From contig OY253652.1 of NCBI GenBank assembly GCA_958009055.1, forward strand, positions 310,001 to 374,000: a DNA stretch of 64,000 nt. Direction: 5' to 3'. This DNA is from Choricystis sp. odSpoLacu1. Taxonomy: Eukaryota; Chlorophyta; Trebouxiophyceae. Every line of letters starts with the position of its first letter. Within the stretch, counting starts at the first letter, position 1. Of the stretch, positions 41,954-53,042 are shown piece by piece. The position numbers and the translations under genes are program-made. The notes beneath the pieces were generated by a model that saw only the letters and a list, made by a program, of their open reading frames with translations, did not search any database and had not been told where the DNA came from.

Positions 41954-43260
41954 ATGTGGAGTGTCAAGCGATCGCGGTCAGATCCAGCCTTTGCCCGCCC
42001 CGACGACGACGCGACCGACCCGGAGGACGCCGCGACGCGCCGCCCCGCGCCGCTCTCCACCGTGCGCGAGGCCGACGCCCCAGAACCCCTGCCCGTCGCC
42101 CCCCAGGTGGCCCTGGTGGCGGTCCAAGCAGCTGTCTGCGTGGGAGCAGTCTACCTAAAGTCGGTGCTGGCCACGACGCCTCACCATGTCGCGGGCGCCG
42201 TGATCACGCGCGGCGGACCGCGCGTGTTTGCGCCGACCGTGTTTGCGTTCTACCGGGAGGCGTGTGCGGCAGCGTTGTTGGTGAGTTGTGTGGGGGTGGT
42301 GGTGTGTGTGTGGTGTGCGTGTGTGTGTGTGGTGTGTGTGTGTTTCGGCAAAAACATTTCATTCAACCCCCTCCTCCTTCCTCTCAGTCGGGCGTCGCGG
42401 CCGCCACCACCGGCGTCCTGGCCCCCTCCCGCCGCGACCTGCCCGCCATCACGTCGGCTGGCCTCATCCTCTTCCTGTCGCAGGCTCTCTACGTCCACGG
42501 CATCGACCGCGCGGGCGTGGCCGTCGCGGCCGCGCTGCAGCCGGCCATCCCTGTTTGGACCGCCGCCCTGTCCGTCACCCTGGGCAAAGAAGCCGTCTCC
42601 CGGCGCAAAGTGCTCGGCATCGCGCTGGCGGCGGGGGGGGCGCTGTGCATGGTGTCCGGGCCGTCGCACGCGGCGACGCACACGGCGCACGCAACGTCTG
42701 CGGCGGCGACCGCTGCTGCTGCTGCCTCCGCCACCTCCCAACTCATCGGCAAGGCCGCCCTGTTTCTGAACACACTGTCCATGAGTGCGTACTACATCGT
42801 TTCGAAGGCGTTGGTGGCCAGGTACCCCCCTTTGTGCGTGGCGGGGTGGGCCTATATCCCCGCCGCGGCAGCCATGGGGGTGGCTGCGACGCTGACTGTC
42901 CCTGCCGCCGCCTGGCCCCTGGCCCCCAGCCTGCGCGGCCCCCTCACCTACTGGGTGCTGGTGTGTTCCGTGTTTGGGTATGGGGCCACCGCGTGGGCGG
43001 CACGCGCGCTGCCCGCGTCGTACGTGGCGGCCTTCACCTGCTTGCAACCCTTCCTGGGAACCGCGCTGGCGGCATGCTATCTGGGAGAACCCGTGACCAT
43101 CTGGGATGCGGGCGCGCTGGCGGTGGTGGCGGGGCTGGGCCTGGTGGCGAGTGAGGGCGGCGCTGGTGGTGGCGGCAAACGCGCACGGCGTGCGCCGCGG
43201 CCCGCGACTCCGCTCGCGCCGCCGCCTGGGTGGTGTGACAAGCAGTGGCGGGCGGCATAA
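41954..43260 (+). CDS. Drug/metabolite transporter superfamily (EamA) permease
   Basis: Two exons (41954-42280, 42388-43260, phase 0) give 399 residues ending in TAA. About ten hydrophobic helices in two EamA halves: the first with LILFLSQALYVHGIDRAGVAVAAALQPAIPVWTAALSVTLG, the second with LPASYVAAFTCLQPFLGTALAACYLGEP, the internal-repeat signature in which a helix ends PxxxxxxxxxxxGE. This is the plant WAT1-related/DMT style. The N-terminal 45 residues are hydrophilic and acidic (DDDATDPED); a stretch of Ala/Thr/His loops between halves. Substrate cannot be predicted. The starts of this gene and DCP2 are 234 bp apart and divergent. Confidence 0.8.
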
Positions 43261-43362
43261 ATAGAGAGAGAGTGGGCCCCACTAGGACAGCATGATCTGG
43301 TTCTGCCCTTTTCCCCCCGTTGATGTGTGTGTGTGATTACCCCCAGTCCAGCAGACGACTAT

Positions 43363-43367
43363 TTACA
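43363..43367 (-). terminator. TGTAA poly(A) signal
   Basis: TGTAA on the minus strand, only about 6 nt past the TGA of the small gene at 43373. Confidence 0.4.
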
Positions 43368-43372
43368 ACACA

Positions 43373-43768
43373 TCACTTGGCCACCGCCGCCTCCATCTTG
43401 GCCGCCTCGCCCGTCGGCTTGCCGTCCCGCGCCAGGAACCTCTTCCACTGGGCTTTCGCGTAGTCGCGCCTGTCGCCGTCACAGTCCATCATCCCGCCGC
43501 GGCATTTGAAATCCACGGCTTCATCTCTTCGGCTCAGTGCGTCTTTGACAGAGGGGGGCACGCGCTCGATGGTGGGGGCGGCGCGGGAGGGGCAGGATGG
43601 GTGTGGGGAGGGTGAGGGTCGGACACAGAGAGTCGGCCCCAATCAAGCCGCGCTGTTTCTTCATCAAACCAACGCGCTCAACTCACATGTGGCCACCGCA
43701 ATCGCACCAGCAAGCAGGGCGCGCCGTGTGGCCGGCGTGGTCGGCGTGGAGGGAGGGGGCCAACGCAT
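43373..43768 (-). CDS. Small protein with CRGGMMDCDGDRR motif, intron boundary unresolved
   Basis: The 3' exon encodes about 55 residues, ERVPPSVKDALSRRDEAVDF then KCRGGMMDCDGDRRDYAKAQWKRF, ending in TGA; the sequence is dense in charged residues and looks conserved. The likely first exon is MRWPPPSTPTTPATRRALLAGAIAVATC (start 43768), which resembles an organelle or thylakoid-lumen targeting peptide, with a good GTGAGT donor at 43687. No AG in the expected place joins the exons in frame; the only candidate (CATCGAG) gives the wrong phase. So one base or splice feature is off, or the first exon is wrong. Function unknown; a small plastid protein is a guess. Confidence 0.45.
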
Positions 43769-44042
43769 CGTCTTCTCGCAAAAGGGCACGCAAGATAGAA
43801 CGGCGAAGAGCGTCTGTGTTGAGAGAGAAAAATAAAGAGGCGAGCCTTCCTCACAACTCTGAAAAACGTCGACCAGCGTGAGTGTGCCTCTCTCCAGGCG
43901 CGGCCTCCTCGTCACCCCCCCATTCCGCGTTGTATACTCCTCTGCTGTGCCCTGACTCCCGTTCCGTCTGTCCACCGAGGGCTGGGCGCGTGGGTCCGGC
44001 ATTGAAGACAGACAGCGCGCCTAGACTGCGTCCTCTCCCACC

Positions 44043-47031
44043 ATGGTCGCCCTCGGCTGGCAGGGCGGCGTGACTATCGGCGTCATGGTGACCGGGTGAG
44101 TGCGTGTTGAGAGGGGGAGCGGGGTAGGGGCGCGAGGTTGGAGGAAGAGCGCGGGGAGAGACCGCGGCCGCTGCCGTGCCTGTTCGCGCGCCCACGCTCT
44201 GCGCTCGCGCTTCCTTTCTGCTCCCCACACTCACTCCTTCTCCACACCCCCCGCACACAGGCTCATAAGCATGGCCATTGATGTTGTGCCTCCGGACTAC
44301 GCGTTTTGGGGCATGACGACCGCCCTCCTGGCGGCAGGCATCATCGACACTCAAGCCGCGGGCGCCGGCTTTGGCAACGCGTCCGCCCTCGCCATCCTGG
44401 CCCTCTACGCCGTCTCCTCCGGCGTGGAACAGACGGGCGCCCTAGACTCCATCACGGGGCGGGTGCTGGGGTCGACGCGGTCGGCGGCCATAGCGTTGTC
44501 AAGGATTGTTCTGCCGGTGGCTCTCGCTTCCGCGTTCCTGTCCAACCTGCTCATCGTCTCCCTCCTCATCCCCACGCTGCGCGGGTGGGCGCGCCGCCAC
44601 GGTGTGGCCCAGAAGCAGTTTCTGATCCCGCTGTCGTTTGCCACGGTGCTGGGGGGGACGGCGACAACGATGGGGACGTCGACCAACCTGTTGGTCTCCG
44701 GCCTGATGCAGCAACGCTACCGCGCGGCGGGTGGCGCAGACGGCAGCGCCCCCCCTCCCTTTGGGCTGTTCGCCATCTCGCCCTACGGCGTGCCGTACGC
44801 CCTGTGGGGGTGTGCCTACCTGGTGGCCATGGCGCGCTGGCTGCTGCCCACGACGGACACGCCGTCGGGCGGCGGTGGTGGTGGCACCAGCGGCGGGTGC
44901 ACCACCCGCCGCCGCCGCCGCGGCGCCGAAACTGCCGCCACGGACGATGCCATGACGTCTGCACTGGCGGTGCCGCGCGGGTCGCCTGCAGCGGGGCGGC
45001 TGCTGGACGATCTGTTGGCTCGCGCTGGCGTCACTCTGGTCGCGGTCGGCCGGGGCGGCAATGTGCTGCCGCCGCCCCCCCCACGCCCCGACGCATCAGT
45101 CGCGGCCGACCGTGTCGCGCGCGAGGGCGACGTCTTGTACGTCTCCGGCCGCGTCGACGCCGCCAGGCAGCTGGCGGCGGAAGCAGGGCTCGCCCTCATC
45201 GACGACGCTTCAGAAGACGACGCTTTGGACGCGCTCGGCGTGGGTGGCCTCCCCCCCCGCGCCGCGTCCGCGGGGGCGGGCGTCACCATTGTGACGCCCG
45301 GGTCGGTGGATGGTGGCAGGCGGGCGCCCTCGCCGCTCGCTTGGGGTGAAAACGTGTCGTCGCCGTCGTCCGCGTCGGCAGACACGCCACCGTCACCTCC
45401 ACCCCCTCCGCCCGACCTGTTCCGCGTGCGCGTGCGCCCGGAAGCGCCTGTGGCCGGGCTGAGCGTGCGCGACGCCCGCCTGCGGTCCCGGTTTGGGGCC
45501 ACCGTGGTCGCTGTGTCCTACGCTGGGACGCGCGCCAGCGTGAGCGGCGCGTCCACGCCGCAGCACGCGGCGGCCGCAACCCCCGCCCCCGGCCGCATCG
45601 GGGACACTGTCCTGGCCCCGGGCGACGCGGTCGTGCTGGCGGTGGGCCCCTCGTTCGATGCGGGCGCCCACGAATTCGCTGCCAACTTTGGCGGCGCCAC
45701 CCCGCTCGACTGCGGCGCGGCGCTCTCCTTCTCGACCGCGCTCACCGTCAAGCGCGGCTCCCGCATCGAGGGGCGCACCCCGGCGGAGGCTGGCTTCACC
45801 GGCGTCCCCGGCGTCCTGCTGTTTGCTGTGCGGCGGGCGGATGGCGCGACCCTCGTGCCCCCCCCCCCCCGACCTGGCGCTCACCGGCGGGGACGTCCTC
45901 TGGTTTGCGGGCGGCGCGGACGCCGTCCCCTTCCTGCGCCGCTTCCCCGGCCTAGCTCACTCGGCCGACGGCCACGCCGCCAAGCTGGCCACGCATGCTG
46001 TCCACCGCCGCCTCGTCCAAGCGTGCGTGTCTGCGCACTCACCGCTGGCCGGCCGCACACTGCGCGACGTCGCCTTCCGCACCCGCTACGGCGCCGCCGT
46101 GGTGGCGGTGCACCGGGCGGGGGCCGCCCTGGCGGCAGACATCGCGTGCGTCCCCCTGAAGCCGGGGGACGTGCTGGTGCTGGAGGCTGGGCCTGGCTTT
46201 GCGGGCGCGGCCGCGACGCGGCGCGCGTTCTCAGTCATCTCTGAACTGCCCCACTCGGCACCCCCCAAACCCGTCAAGAGGTGGGTGGCGTTGGCGTGGG
46301 TGTTGGCGATGGTGGCGTGCCAAGTGGCCACCGCTGCTGTCGGTGGGAAAGTGGAGGAAAGGGCGGACCTGTTTCTGCTCGCCTCCCTCACTGCCGCCGG
46401 CATGCTCGCCTCCCGCTGCATGTCGTTCGACGCTGCCCGCGCCGCCATCGAGTGGGAGGTGTACGTAACGGTCGCGTTCGCGTTTGGCGTGGCTACGGCG
46501 CTGGAAAAGTCGGGTGTTGGGGCTCTCGTCGCGACGGGCTTTGAGGCCGCGCTGTCGCACGGCGGCCACGGCCCCCCTCCCGCCCCCGCCACACTGACGG
46601 TCATCTACCTGGCGACCTGCATCATCAGCGAGTTTGTCAGCAATGACGCGGCGGCCGCCCTGATGTACCCCATTTCTGCCACGCTGGCCGACGCCCTGTC
46701 TGTGCCGCCGCGCGACGCCGCGATCGCTGTCATGTTGGGCGGTAGCGCTGGTTGGATCATTCCGTTCTCCTACCAGTGCAACATTGCGGTCATGGCTGCC
46801 GGTCAGTACACTTTCGGAGAGTTTGCCCGCTTCGGCGCTCCGTTTTACGTGTGGCAGGTGCCGTTTGTCGCGTTTCAGTTTTGGTGCGGCGGCGCGCACT
46901 GGTGGATCCCGACGCTCGTCGGGGCAGCCGCGTTTACGGTGTCGCCCTTCATACCCATGGCTTCTGAGGTGGTGGGTCGGCGGCTGGAGGCGCGCAGGGC
47001 GCGGCGCAGCTGCAAGGGCGAGAAAGGGTAG
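44043..47031 (+). CDS. SLC13-type (SAC1/SLT-like) transporter with RCK_C domains, frame break at C13
   Basis: Two exons (44043-44095, 44261-47031) give about 940 residues. The N-terminal bundle has LLAAGIIDTQAAGAGFGNASALAILALYAV and the SLC13 signature in which TTMGTSTNLLVSGL supplies the SNT-like Na+ site. In the middle are cytosolic TrkA-C/RCK_C modules (RVRPEAPVAGLSVRDARLRSRFGATVVAV and a second set HSPLAGRTLRDVAFRTRYGAAVVAV). The C-terminal bundle includes EFVSNDAAAALMYPISATLA and MLGGSAGWIIPFSYQCNIAVMAAG, the second SNxA/T motif. This is the layout of algal SLT sodium/sulfate transporters and SAC1, so sulfate or another dianion is the probable substrate. A C13 run at 45858-45870 must lose one base to connect the halves. 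It ends in TAG. Confidence 0.8.
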
Positions 47032-47073
47032 TGTGTTGTTTTTGTTTTTCTGAATTTTCAGCGTTTTAGCCTC

Positions 47074-48201
47074 TCACTCACTGCACTCGCTCCCATCATC
47101 ACCCTCTCCCTCCAACGCCGCCACAAACTCGGCGTGTGTGCGTGTGCGGCAGCACACGTTGCAGACAGCGTCAGCGTCATCACGCGGCGCGGTCGGGACG
47201 AGCGAGCCGCCGCAGTTGGTGCAAGTGTACTTGGCCAGGTAGATCGACACATAGCCCGGGTCGGCGGCAGGGGTGGTGGAGGACGGTGCCTGCTTCCCGT
47301 CGGCCTCCGCGTCGGCTACGCAGCGCGCACAGGCACAAACGAAGCCGTACTCTTCGGAGAAACGCGGCCCCCGATCCCCCCGCCCCCACCCCAGCGGCAC
47401 GTACGACAGGGTCGCCTCCTCCCCCGCCGGCAGAGCGTGCAGCGTGCGAAATATGAGGGCGGTGCGGTCGTGGGCGGTGGTGGCGGCGGCGTCGGAGCCG
47501 CGGCCATCAAAATCGTCGCAGCGGGCAACGGAGCTGAGACAGTCGTGGTTGAACAGCGCTGCGGCCGCGTACAGCCCACACCCACGCACGCGCCGCTCCT
47601 GGCCGTCTCCTCCAGGCGCAGCATCCACAATGGCAAACGCGTTTGCGGCCTCCGCGGCCAGACAGGCTGTGAGGCGGTCAGGGGGAAGCGGGTCCAGCCC
47701 GGCCGCAGCGAGTGCGGCTGCGACGCGTGGCGCCAGCTGTGCGGCGACCGCGGCGTGGCCAGTGACGGCGGGGACGCACAGCGTGTCAAACTGGGTGATG
47801 GCGTGTGCTGCTTGTGTGTCGTCACTCCTCGCCCCAGCCGCCACCACCGCCAGTGTCACCACCAGCCGCGCCGACGACGCGGTGTCTGCGTCCAGGCCGG
47901 TCACGTCCAGCGCTGCCAGTGCGGCGCACGCGGCTGGTGTGTGGAAACAGGGGGAGGACGCCGCACCAGCCACGCACTCGGGCGAACAGAAGGCCACCGA
48001 CCGGCAACCCGCACAGGGCGTGGCCGGGTGCGGCGCCGCGGAGAAGGCGCGCAGACACGCCGCACACACGTCGGCCGTGGCGTCGGCTGCGACGGCCAGC
48101 AGGAAGGGTGTGTCTGTCAGGACAACGGTGCCGGGGGGGACGGCGGCCGTGGTGACCAGGCCGCGCCCGCGGCCGGGCAGGTCGCGCGGGGTGAGCAGCA
48201 T
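47074..48201 (-). CDS. SET-domain protein with MYND-type zinc finger (SMYD-like)
   Basis: A single exon of 375 residues. The start MLLTPRDLPGRGRGLVTTAAVPPG is the SET N-terminal strand (GRGL). An MYND-like cysteine cluster follows (CAACLRAF...CAGCRSVAFCSPEC...CFHTPAC). The SET core has NAFAIVDA, GCGLYAAAALFNHDCLSSV (the NHxC motif of S-adenosylmethionine binding), AGEEATLSYVPL (the catalytic Tyr region) and the post-SET CACARC. The C-terminus carries another pair of CxxC motifs (CTNCGG, CNVCC). It is a probable protein lysine methyltransferase of the SMYD/ASHR group; substrate unknown. ORF extends further 5' but the Met at 48201 is at the canonical SET start. Confidence 0.85.
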   Translation of the reverse strand: MLLTPRDLPGRGRGLVTTAAVPPGTVVLTDTPFLLAVAADATADVCAACLRAFSAAPHPATPCAGCRSVAFCSPECVAGAASSPCFHTPAACAALAALDVTGLDADTASSARLVVTLAVVAAGARSDDTQAAHAITQFDTLCVPAVTGHAAVAAQLAPRVAAALAAAGLDPLPPDRLTACLAAEAANAFAIVDAAPGGDGQERRVRGCGLYAAAALFNHDCLSSVARCDDFDGRGSDAAATTAHDRTALIFRTLHALPAGEEATLSYVPLGWGRGDRGPRFSEEYGFVCACARCVADAEADGKQAPSSTTPAADPGYVSIYLAKYTCTNCGGSLVPTAPRDDADAVCNVCCRTRTHAEFVAALEGEGDDGSECSE

Positions 48202-48523
48202 GGTGGTGATTGATGTCACGTAGGCACAGGGCGTGGGACCCGGCGTTGGCGGCTGCAACCGAGTTCCACACGGCTTAATTTGGCAGATGTGAGGGTCGGG
48301 GGCAGCGCCTCTGCTCGAAGAAATCGACGTCGTTTTTTTTTCTTCCTTCTCTCCGCGCACCCGCGGGTGGACGACGCGTCGCTCCCCCACCCCCCGCCTG
48401 CGCCCAGTGTGTGTCGACGCCCACGTGCCTAAACCCAGGCGCGCGCCGCGGCGTGGCAGCGCGCAACCCACTTTTTTCCGCATCGTGCGCATTGGCTGGC
48501 ACCCACCCAAACCCACCCTCACT
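48202..48523. promoter_or_regulatory. Divergent intergenic region
   Basis: 322 bp between the SET gene (-) and the Cys-rich membrane protein gene (+). An A8 run on the minus strand lies near 48333. No further structure recognised. Confidence 0.35.
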
Positions 48524-49288
48524 ATGCGCCCGTCCCCCTTCCGCGCGGCGTCCACCGCCCCCCCCTTTGGCCGGGGCGCCCGCCCCGACACCATCGCCAA
48601 CGCTCTGGCGGCCGTCGTCAAAGCGTTGCCCGCCCTGCTGATCCTGACCCTGGTCGCCCTGTCCCTGGCGCCCCGCTCGTTTCACAGAGCCCTGTCCGCC
48701 ACAGGCCCCGCCTCCCTCCGCGGCACGGCCTCCCTCCGGGGCGTGCCACTGCCTCCACCCCGCACGCCCTCTACGGCGCGGGTGGGCATCTGTGCGCCGT
48801 CGACGTACTGTGGCAACGGCGCCTGCACCCCCCCCGCCGTTGGTGACGTCTGCCCCCCCCCCTCTGCGCGCACCACGTACGCCAACTTTCAGGCGGCCGA
48901 CTTGATCGCGCTGGACGCCAATAACTCGCACACGCAGCCGCCGGCAGGTGGGTGGACGGTCGACACGCCCCCCCCCATCGTCACCCCCGCCGACTGTGCG
49001 GCTGCGTGTGCCGCCACGCCACCGTGCAATGTCTGGGTCTATTGTGCAGAGTACGTGTCTGGCTGTGGCGAGTGTCTACCTCAATACATGAACTATGACG
49101 CAAAGTTGGCGACAACGCCGCTGTCTCATCGCTATGGCCGCCACGGCGGGTGCACGCGCGACGGCACGTTTCCGTTTGCCACGTGTTCGCTCAAACAGGC
49201 CCACAACACGACGGACGCGGGCCTGAGGCCGGCCGACGATGACGACGCAGACTCGTGGATCAGTGGCGTGGTGGAGGACAAGGACTGA
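48524..49288 (+). CDS. Type II membrane protein with Cys-rich (PAN/apple-like) lumenal domain
   Basis: A single exon of 254 residues. A short basic N-terminus precedes one membrane helix (ALAAVVKALPALLILTLVALSLA, residues 25-48). The rest is lumenal or extracellular with many cysteines: CAPSTYCGNGACTP, then a PAN/apple-like pattern ADCAAACAATPPCNVWVYCAEYVSGCGECLP, and CTRDGTFPFATCSL, with an NNS sequon and an acidic DDDD tail. PAN-like domains bind carbohydrate or protein in secretory and surface proteins; this one has no attached enzyme domain. Function unknown. Confidence 0.7.
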   Translation: MRPSPFRAASTAPPFGRGARPDTIANALAAVVKALPALLILTLVALSLAPRSFHRALSATGPASLRGTASLRGVPLPPPRTPSTARVGICAPSTYCGNGACTPPAVGDVCPPPSARTTYANFQAADLIALDANNSHTQPPAGGWTVDTPPPIVTPADCAAACAATPPCNVWVYCAEYVSGCGECLPQYMNYDAKLATTPLSHRYGRHGGCTRDGTFPFATCSLKQAHNTTDAGLRPADDDDADSWISGVVEDKD

Positions 49289-49529
49289 TTTGGTTTTTCT
49301 TCTTCTTTTGTTCTGAACAAAAAACGTTTGATTTGTGTGTGTTTTCTTACCCATTATTTACTTAGTAGCTTGCTGCGTCTTGCCTGTGTGAACGAAGAAA
49401 CGAGAGAAAGCCCGGCGTGCCTGCCGGGGCTGTGAAACCCAAAAAAACAAAACCAAAACCCAATCACACCGCATCGTTTTTCTTTTTCTCTCTCCACGTC
49501 TCGCGCGTGTGTGTCGCCTCCCTCCCCAC

Positions 49530-49535
<6 letters not shown>

Positions 49536-49560
<25 letters not shown>
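49536..49560. repeat. (CA)12 microsatellite in the RPN1 5' UTR
   Basis: An uninterrupted CA tract ending nine bases before the RPN1 start codon. Confidence 0.85.
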
Positions 49561-49569
49561 GCACCAACC

Positions 49570-52500
49570 ATGGTGGCCCCGCCCGCCCCCCCCGCGGGCG
49601 CGGCCGACCCGCCCAAAAAGAAAAAGGCGCCCGCCGACGAACCGCCGGAACTGTCGGAAGAAGACCAAGCCCTCAAAGACAAGCTCGACCTGTGCGTCAC
49701 CCGCATCACGGAACCTGGGGCCGACCGGGGCCTGCTGCCCGCCGCCCTGGCCGCGATCGCGGACGACGTGCGCGGCGCGACAACGAGCATGAGCGCGGTG
49801 CCCAAACCGCTCAAGTTTTTGAGGACGCACTACCCCGCGCTGTGTGACGCGCACGCGCGGCTGGTGGGGGATGCGTCCGGCCCCAACGCGGGCGGCGCGG
49901 ACGCCGCGTCCCTGGCGGACGTGCTGTCCGTGCTCGCCATCAGCGCCGCGCCGCGCGGCGCGCGCGACTCGCTCAAGTACCGGCTGCTGGGGGCCCAGGT
50001 GAGAGGAAAACGGGGTGGAGGTGGTTGTGTGTGTGCGTGTGGTTGCGTGTGTGCGTGTGGTTGCGTGTGTGCGTGGGGCGGGCGTCTGGACGGCGCGGCG
50101 GGGGGCGCAAAGCGGGGACGACGTGCGCGCATCGACGCGAGTGCGATGCGCGCGGCGTGAATGGAGCCACCGGTCGCCCCACACCACCCCTCTTTTCCCT
50201 CACCTCTCACCCTCCCTTCCACACACACACATCATCAGGGCCCCGTCGGCGGCTGGGGCCACGAATACGTGCGCAACCTGGCGGGCGAGATCGGCGAAGA
50301 GTGGGCCGCCCGTGTCGGTGCGGGGGACGGCACCCAAGACTTGCTGGACCTGGTGAAAGCCATCGTGCCGTACCACATGCAGCATAACGCGGGTGAGTGG
50401 AAGAAGGGGGGGGGGGATGAGAGGGAGAGAGGATCTAGGTGCCTGCGTGACCACCTCGTGGCTTACCCTCCACCACCACCCCCGTCACAGAGCCCGAAGC
50501 CGTCGACCTCCTCCTCGAAGTCGACCGCCTCGACCTCCTCCCGTCCGTCGTCGACGCCGCCAACGTGGGGCGGGCGGCCCTGTATGTGGCCGCGTGCGCC
50601 CCCTACCTCCCTGAACCCGACGACGCGGCCGCCCTGGCCGCCGCCCACGCCTGCTACACCGCCACCGGGCGCCACTACGACGCGCTGCGTGTCGCCTTGG
50701 CCATGGGGGATGCGGACAGGGTGGCGACCACGTTTGGCGCGGGGGCGGCGTCTGATCCTGCGCTCGCCGTCCAACTTGCCCACCTCCTCTCCCGCCACGG
50801 CGTCACCCTCGACTTTGAGGAGGGACCCGCCGCGATTGCTGACGCCGACCTGCGGGCCCGGGTGGCGGACGTGGCGGCGGCTGTGGGGGCGCCCGCGCGG
50901 TATGCCGCGCTGGCGCGCGAGCTGGACGTGTCCGACCCGCGCTCCCCCGACGACGTCTACAAACTGCACCTCGCCGGCGGCCGCCCCCCCGCCGGCGCGG
51001 CCGCCGACTCGGCGCGCGCCAACCTGGCCGCCACCCTGGTCAACGCGTTCGTGAATGCGGGCCACGGCGCGGACGCGCTGATGGCGCCCCCCGGGGACGA
51101 CGGGTCGGCGGGCTCCGCCTGGGTCTTCAAAAACAGGGACGCCGGCAAGGCCGCCGCCGCCGCGTCCCTGGGCATGATCTCGCTGTGGGACGTGGAGGGC
51201 GGCCTGCCGCTGCTGGACAAGTATCTGTATGCGTCCGACCCCGCCGTCGTCGCGGGCGCCCTCCTCGGCGTCGGCATCGCCTGCACCCGCGTCCGCCACG
51301 AGCACGACCCCGCGTACGCCCTGCTGTACGACTTTGTGTCGGCTGAAGACGTGGCTGTGCGCTGCGGCGCTGTCGGTGGGCTGGGCCTCGCGTACGCGGG
51401 CGCCGCCAAGGACGACGTCGGCGACCTTCTCATCCCCCTCGTTGCCGATCCCGACACCCCGCCCGACGTCGCCGGCCAGGCCGCCCTGTCCCTGGGCCTC
51501 GTGTTTGCGGGGCGGGCGCACGGTCCCTCGGTCGAGGCCGTGCTGCAGGCGTTGATGGCGCGGCCACGCGCGGACTTGGGGGGCCCCGCCGGCCGCGCGC
51601 TGGCCCTCGCTCTGGGCCTCCTCTTCCTCCGCCGCCAAGCCGGTGCCGACGCCACCCTGGAAGTCGTGGACACCCTGGACGCCTCCATCTCGGCCTACGC
51701 GCGCGCCACGCTGGAAGGGTGTGCATACGCGGGCACGGGGGACGTGCTGCGCTTGCAGGCGCTGCTGCGGCGCGTGCGCGACGCGGGGCCCGACGGGTTG
51801 CAGGGTGGTGCCGCGGCTGAAGGCGACAGTGAGGCTGCGCCGCCGGCTGCGTCCGAGACCGCGACTGACGGCGCTGCTGCTGCGGCTGCCGCGCCCGCGG
51901 CGGACGGTGCTGCCGCGCCGGCTGCCGCGCCCGCCGCCGCCCCGGCCGCCCCCGCCCCCGACGCCGGAGCCGACGAACCCTGGCGCACCGCCCACCTGGG
52001 CGCCGCCGTCCTGGGAGTCGCCCTGATCGCCCTGGGCGAAGACCTGGGCACCGCCATGGCGTCACGGTCGGTGGAGCACGTGCTTCAGTACGGCGCCCCC
52101 GCCGCGCGGCGCGGCGTGCCGCTGGCGCTCGCCCTCCTGCACGCCTCCTCCCCCGACCCCCGCTCCGTCGACACCCTCTCCCGCCTCTCCCACGACGCAG
52201 ACCCCGACGTCTCGCGCGCCGCCATCCTGTCCCTGGGCATTGTGAGCGCGGGCACCAACAACGCGCGCGTGGCGGGGTTGCTGCGCGGGCTGGCCAGCCA
52301 CTACAACGCTGACGCGTCTCTGTTGCTCGTGACGCGTGCCGCGCAAGGCCTCACCCATGCGGGGCGCGGCCTGCTCACCCTGTCCCCCCGCCACACGGAT
52401 GGCGCGCTGCTGTCGACCACCGCGCTGTCGGGGCTGTTGACTGTTCTCCATGCCGGCCTCGACGTGCGCGCCACGATCGGGGGGCGCTCCCCCGCCGGCC

Positions 52501-52787
52501 TCTTCTACCTGGCCCCCGCCATGCGCCCCCGCTCCCTGACCACGGTGGACCTGGACGGCAACCCGCTGGCGGTGCCGGTGCGCGTGGGGGCGGCGGTGGA
52601 TGTCGTGGCGCAGGCGGGGCGGCCCAAGACGATCACCGGTTTCCAGACGCACACGACGCCCGTCGTGCTGGCAGCGGGCGAGCGCGCCGAGCTGGCCACG
52701 TCCAAGTACCTGCCGCTCGCCCCCGTGCTGGAGGGGGTGGTGCTGCTGCGTCCCAACCCGGACTATGTGGAGGCGGCGCATGAATGA
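49570..52787 (+). CDS. RPN1: 26S proteasome regulatory subunit RPN1 (PSMD2)
   Basis: Three exons (49570-49998, 50239-50392, 50491-52787; phases 0 and 1) give 959 residues. RPN1 is the base subunit of the 19S particle that docks ubiquitin receptors and shuttle factors. Seen: LSEEDQALKDKLDLCVTRI, KPLKFLRTHYPAL, GHEYVRNLAGEIGEEW, HNAEPEAVDLLLEVDRLDLL, KNRDAGKAAAAASLGMISLWDVEGGLPLLDKYLYA, then proteasome/cyclosome repeats (AVRCGAVGGLGLAYAG, VAGQAALSLGLVFAG, VSRAAILSLGIVSAG) and the C-terminal ITGFQTHTTPVVLAAGERAELAT. The interdomain loop around residues 650-705 is an Ala/Pro/Asp-rich low-complexity segment, longer than usual. All conserved blocks are in frame. Confidence 0.95.
50021..50074. repeat. 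18 bp tandem repeat x3 in RPN1 intron 1
   Basis: Three copies of gtggttgcgtgtgtgcgt (first copy with one T for C) inside the first intron. Confidence 0.85.
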
Positions 52788-53042
52788 GAAGAGGGTTGGG
52801 GAGTGTGGGGAGGAGGGAGTGAGAGTGTGCGTTGGTGGGTGACCCTTTTGCTTCTGGCCTTCTTTCTTTTCCATTTTTGCTGCGCCCGGCTGCGTGTGTG
52901 TGTGTGTGCGAGAGAGAGACCAAACGCGTGTGCAACTTCGACAAGAATCATCGCAGTGTTTGTTTCGCACAGGGGGCATCACAGGACAAGAAAAAGGGGT
53001 TGGGAAAATGTTTTCTTCTCGCACCACCACGCACACAAATTT

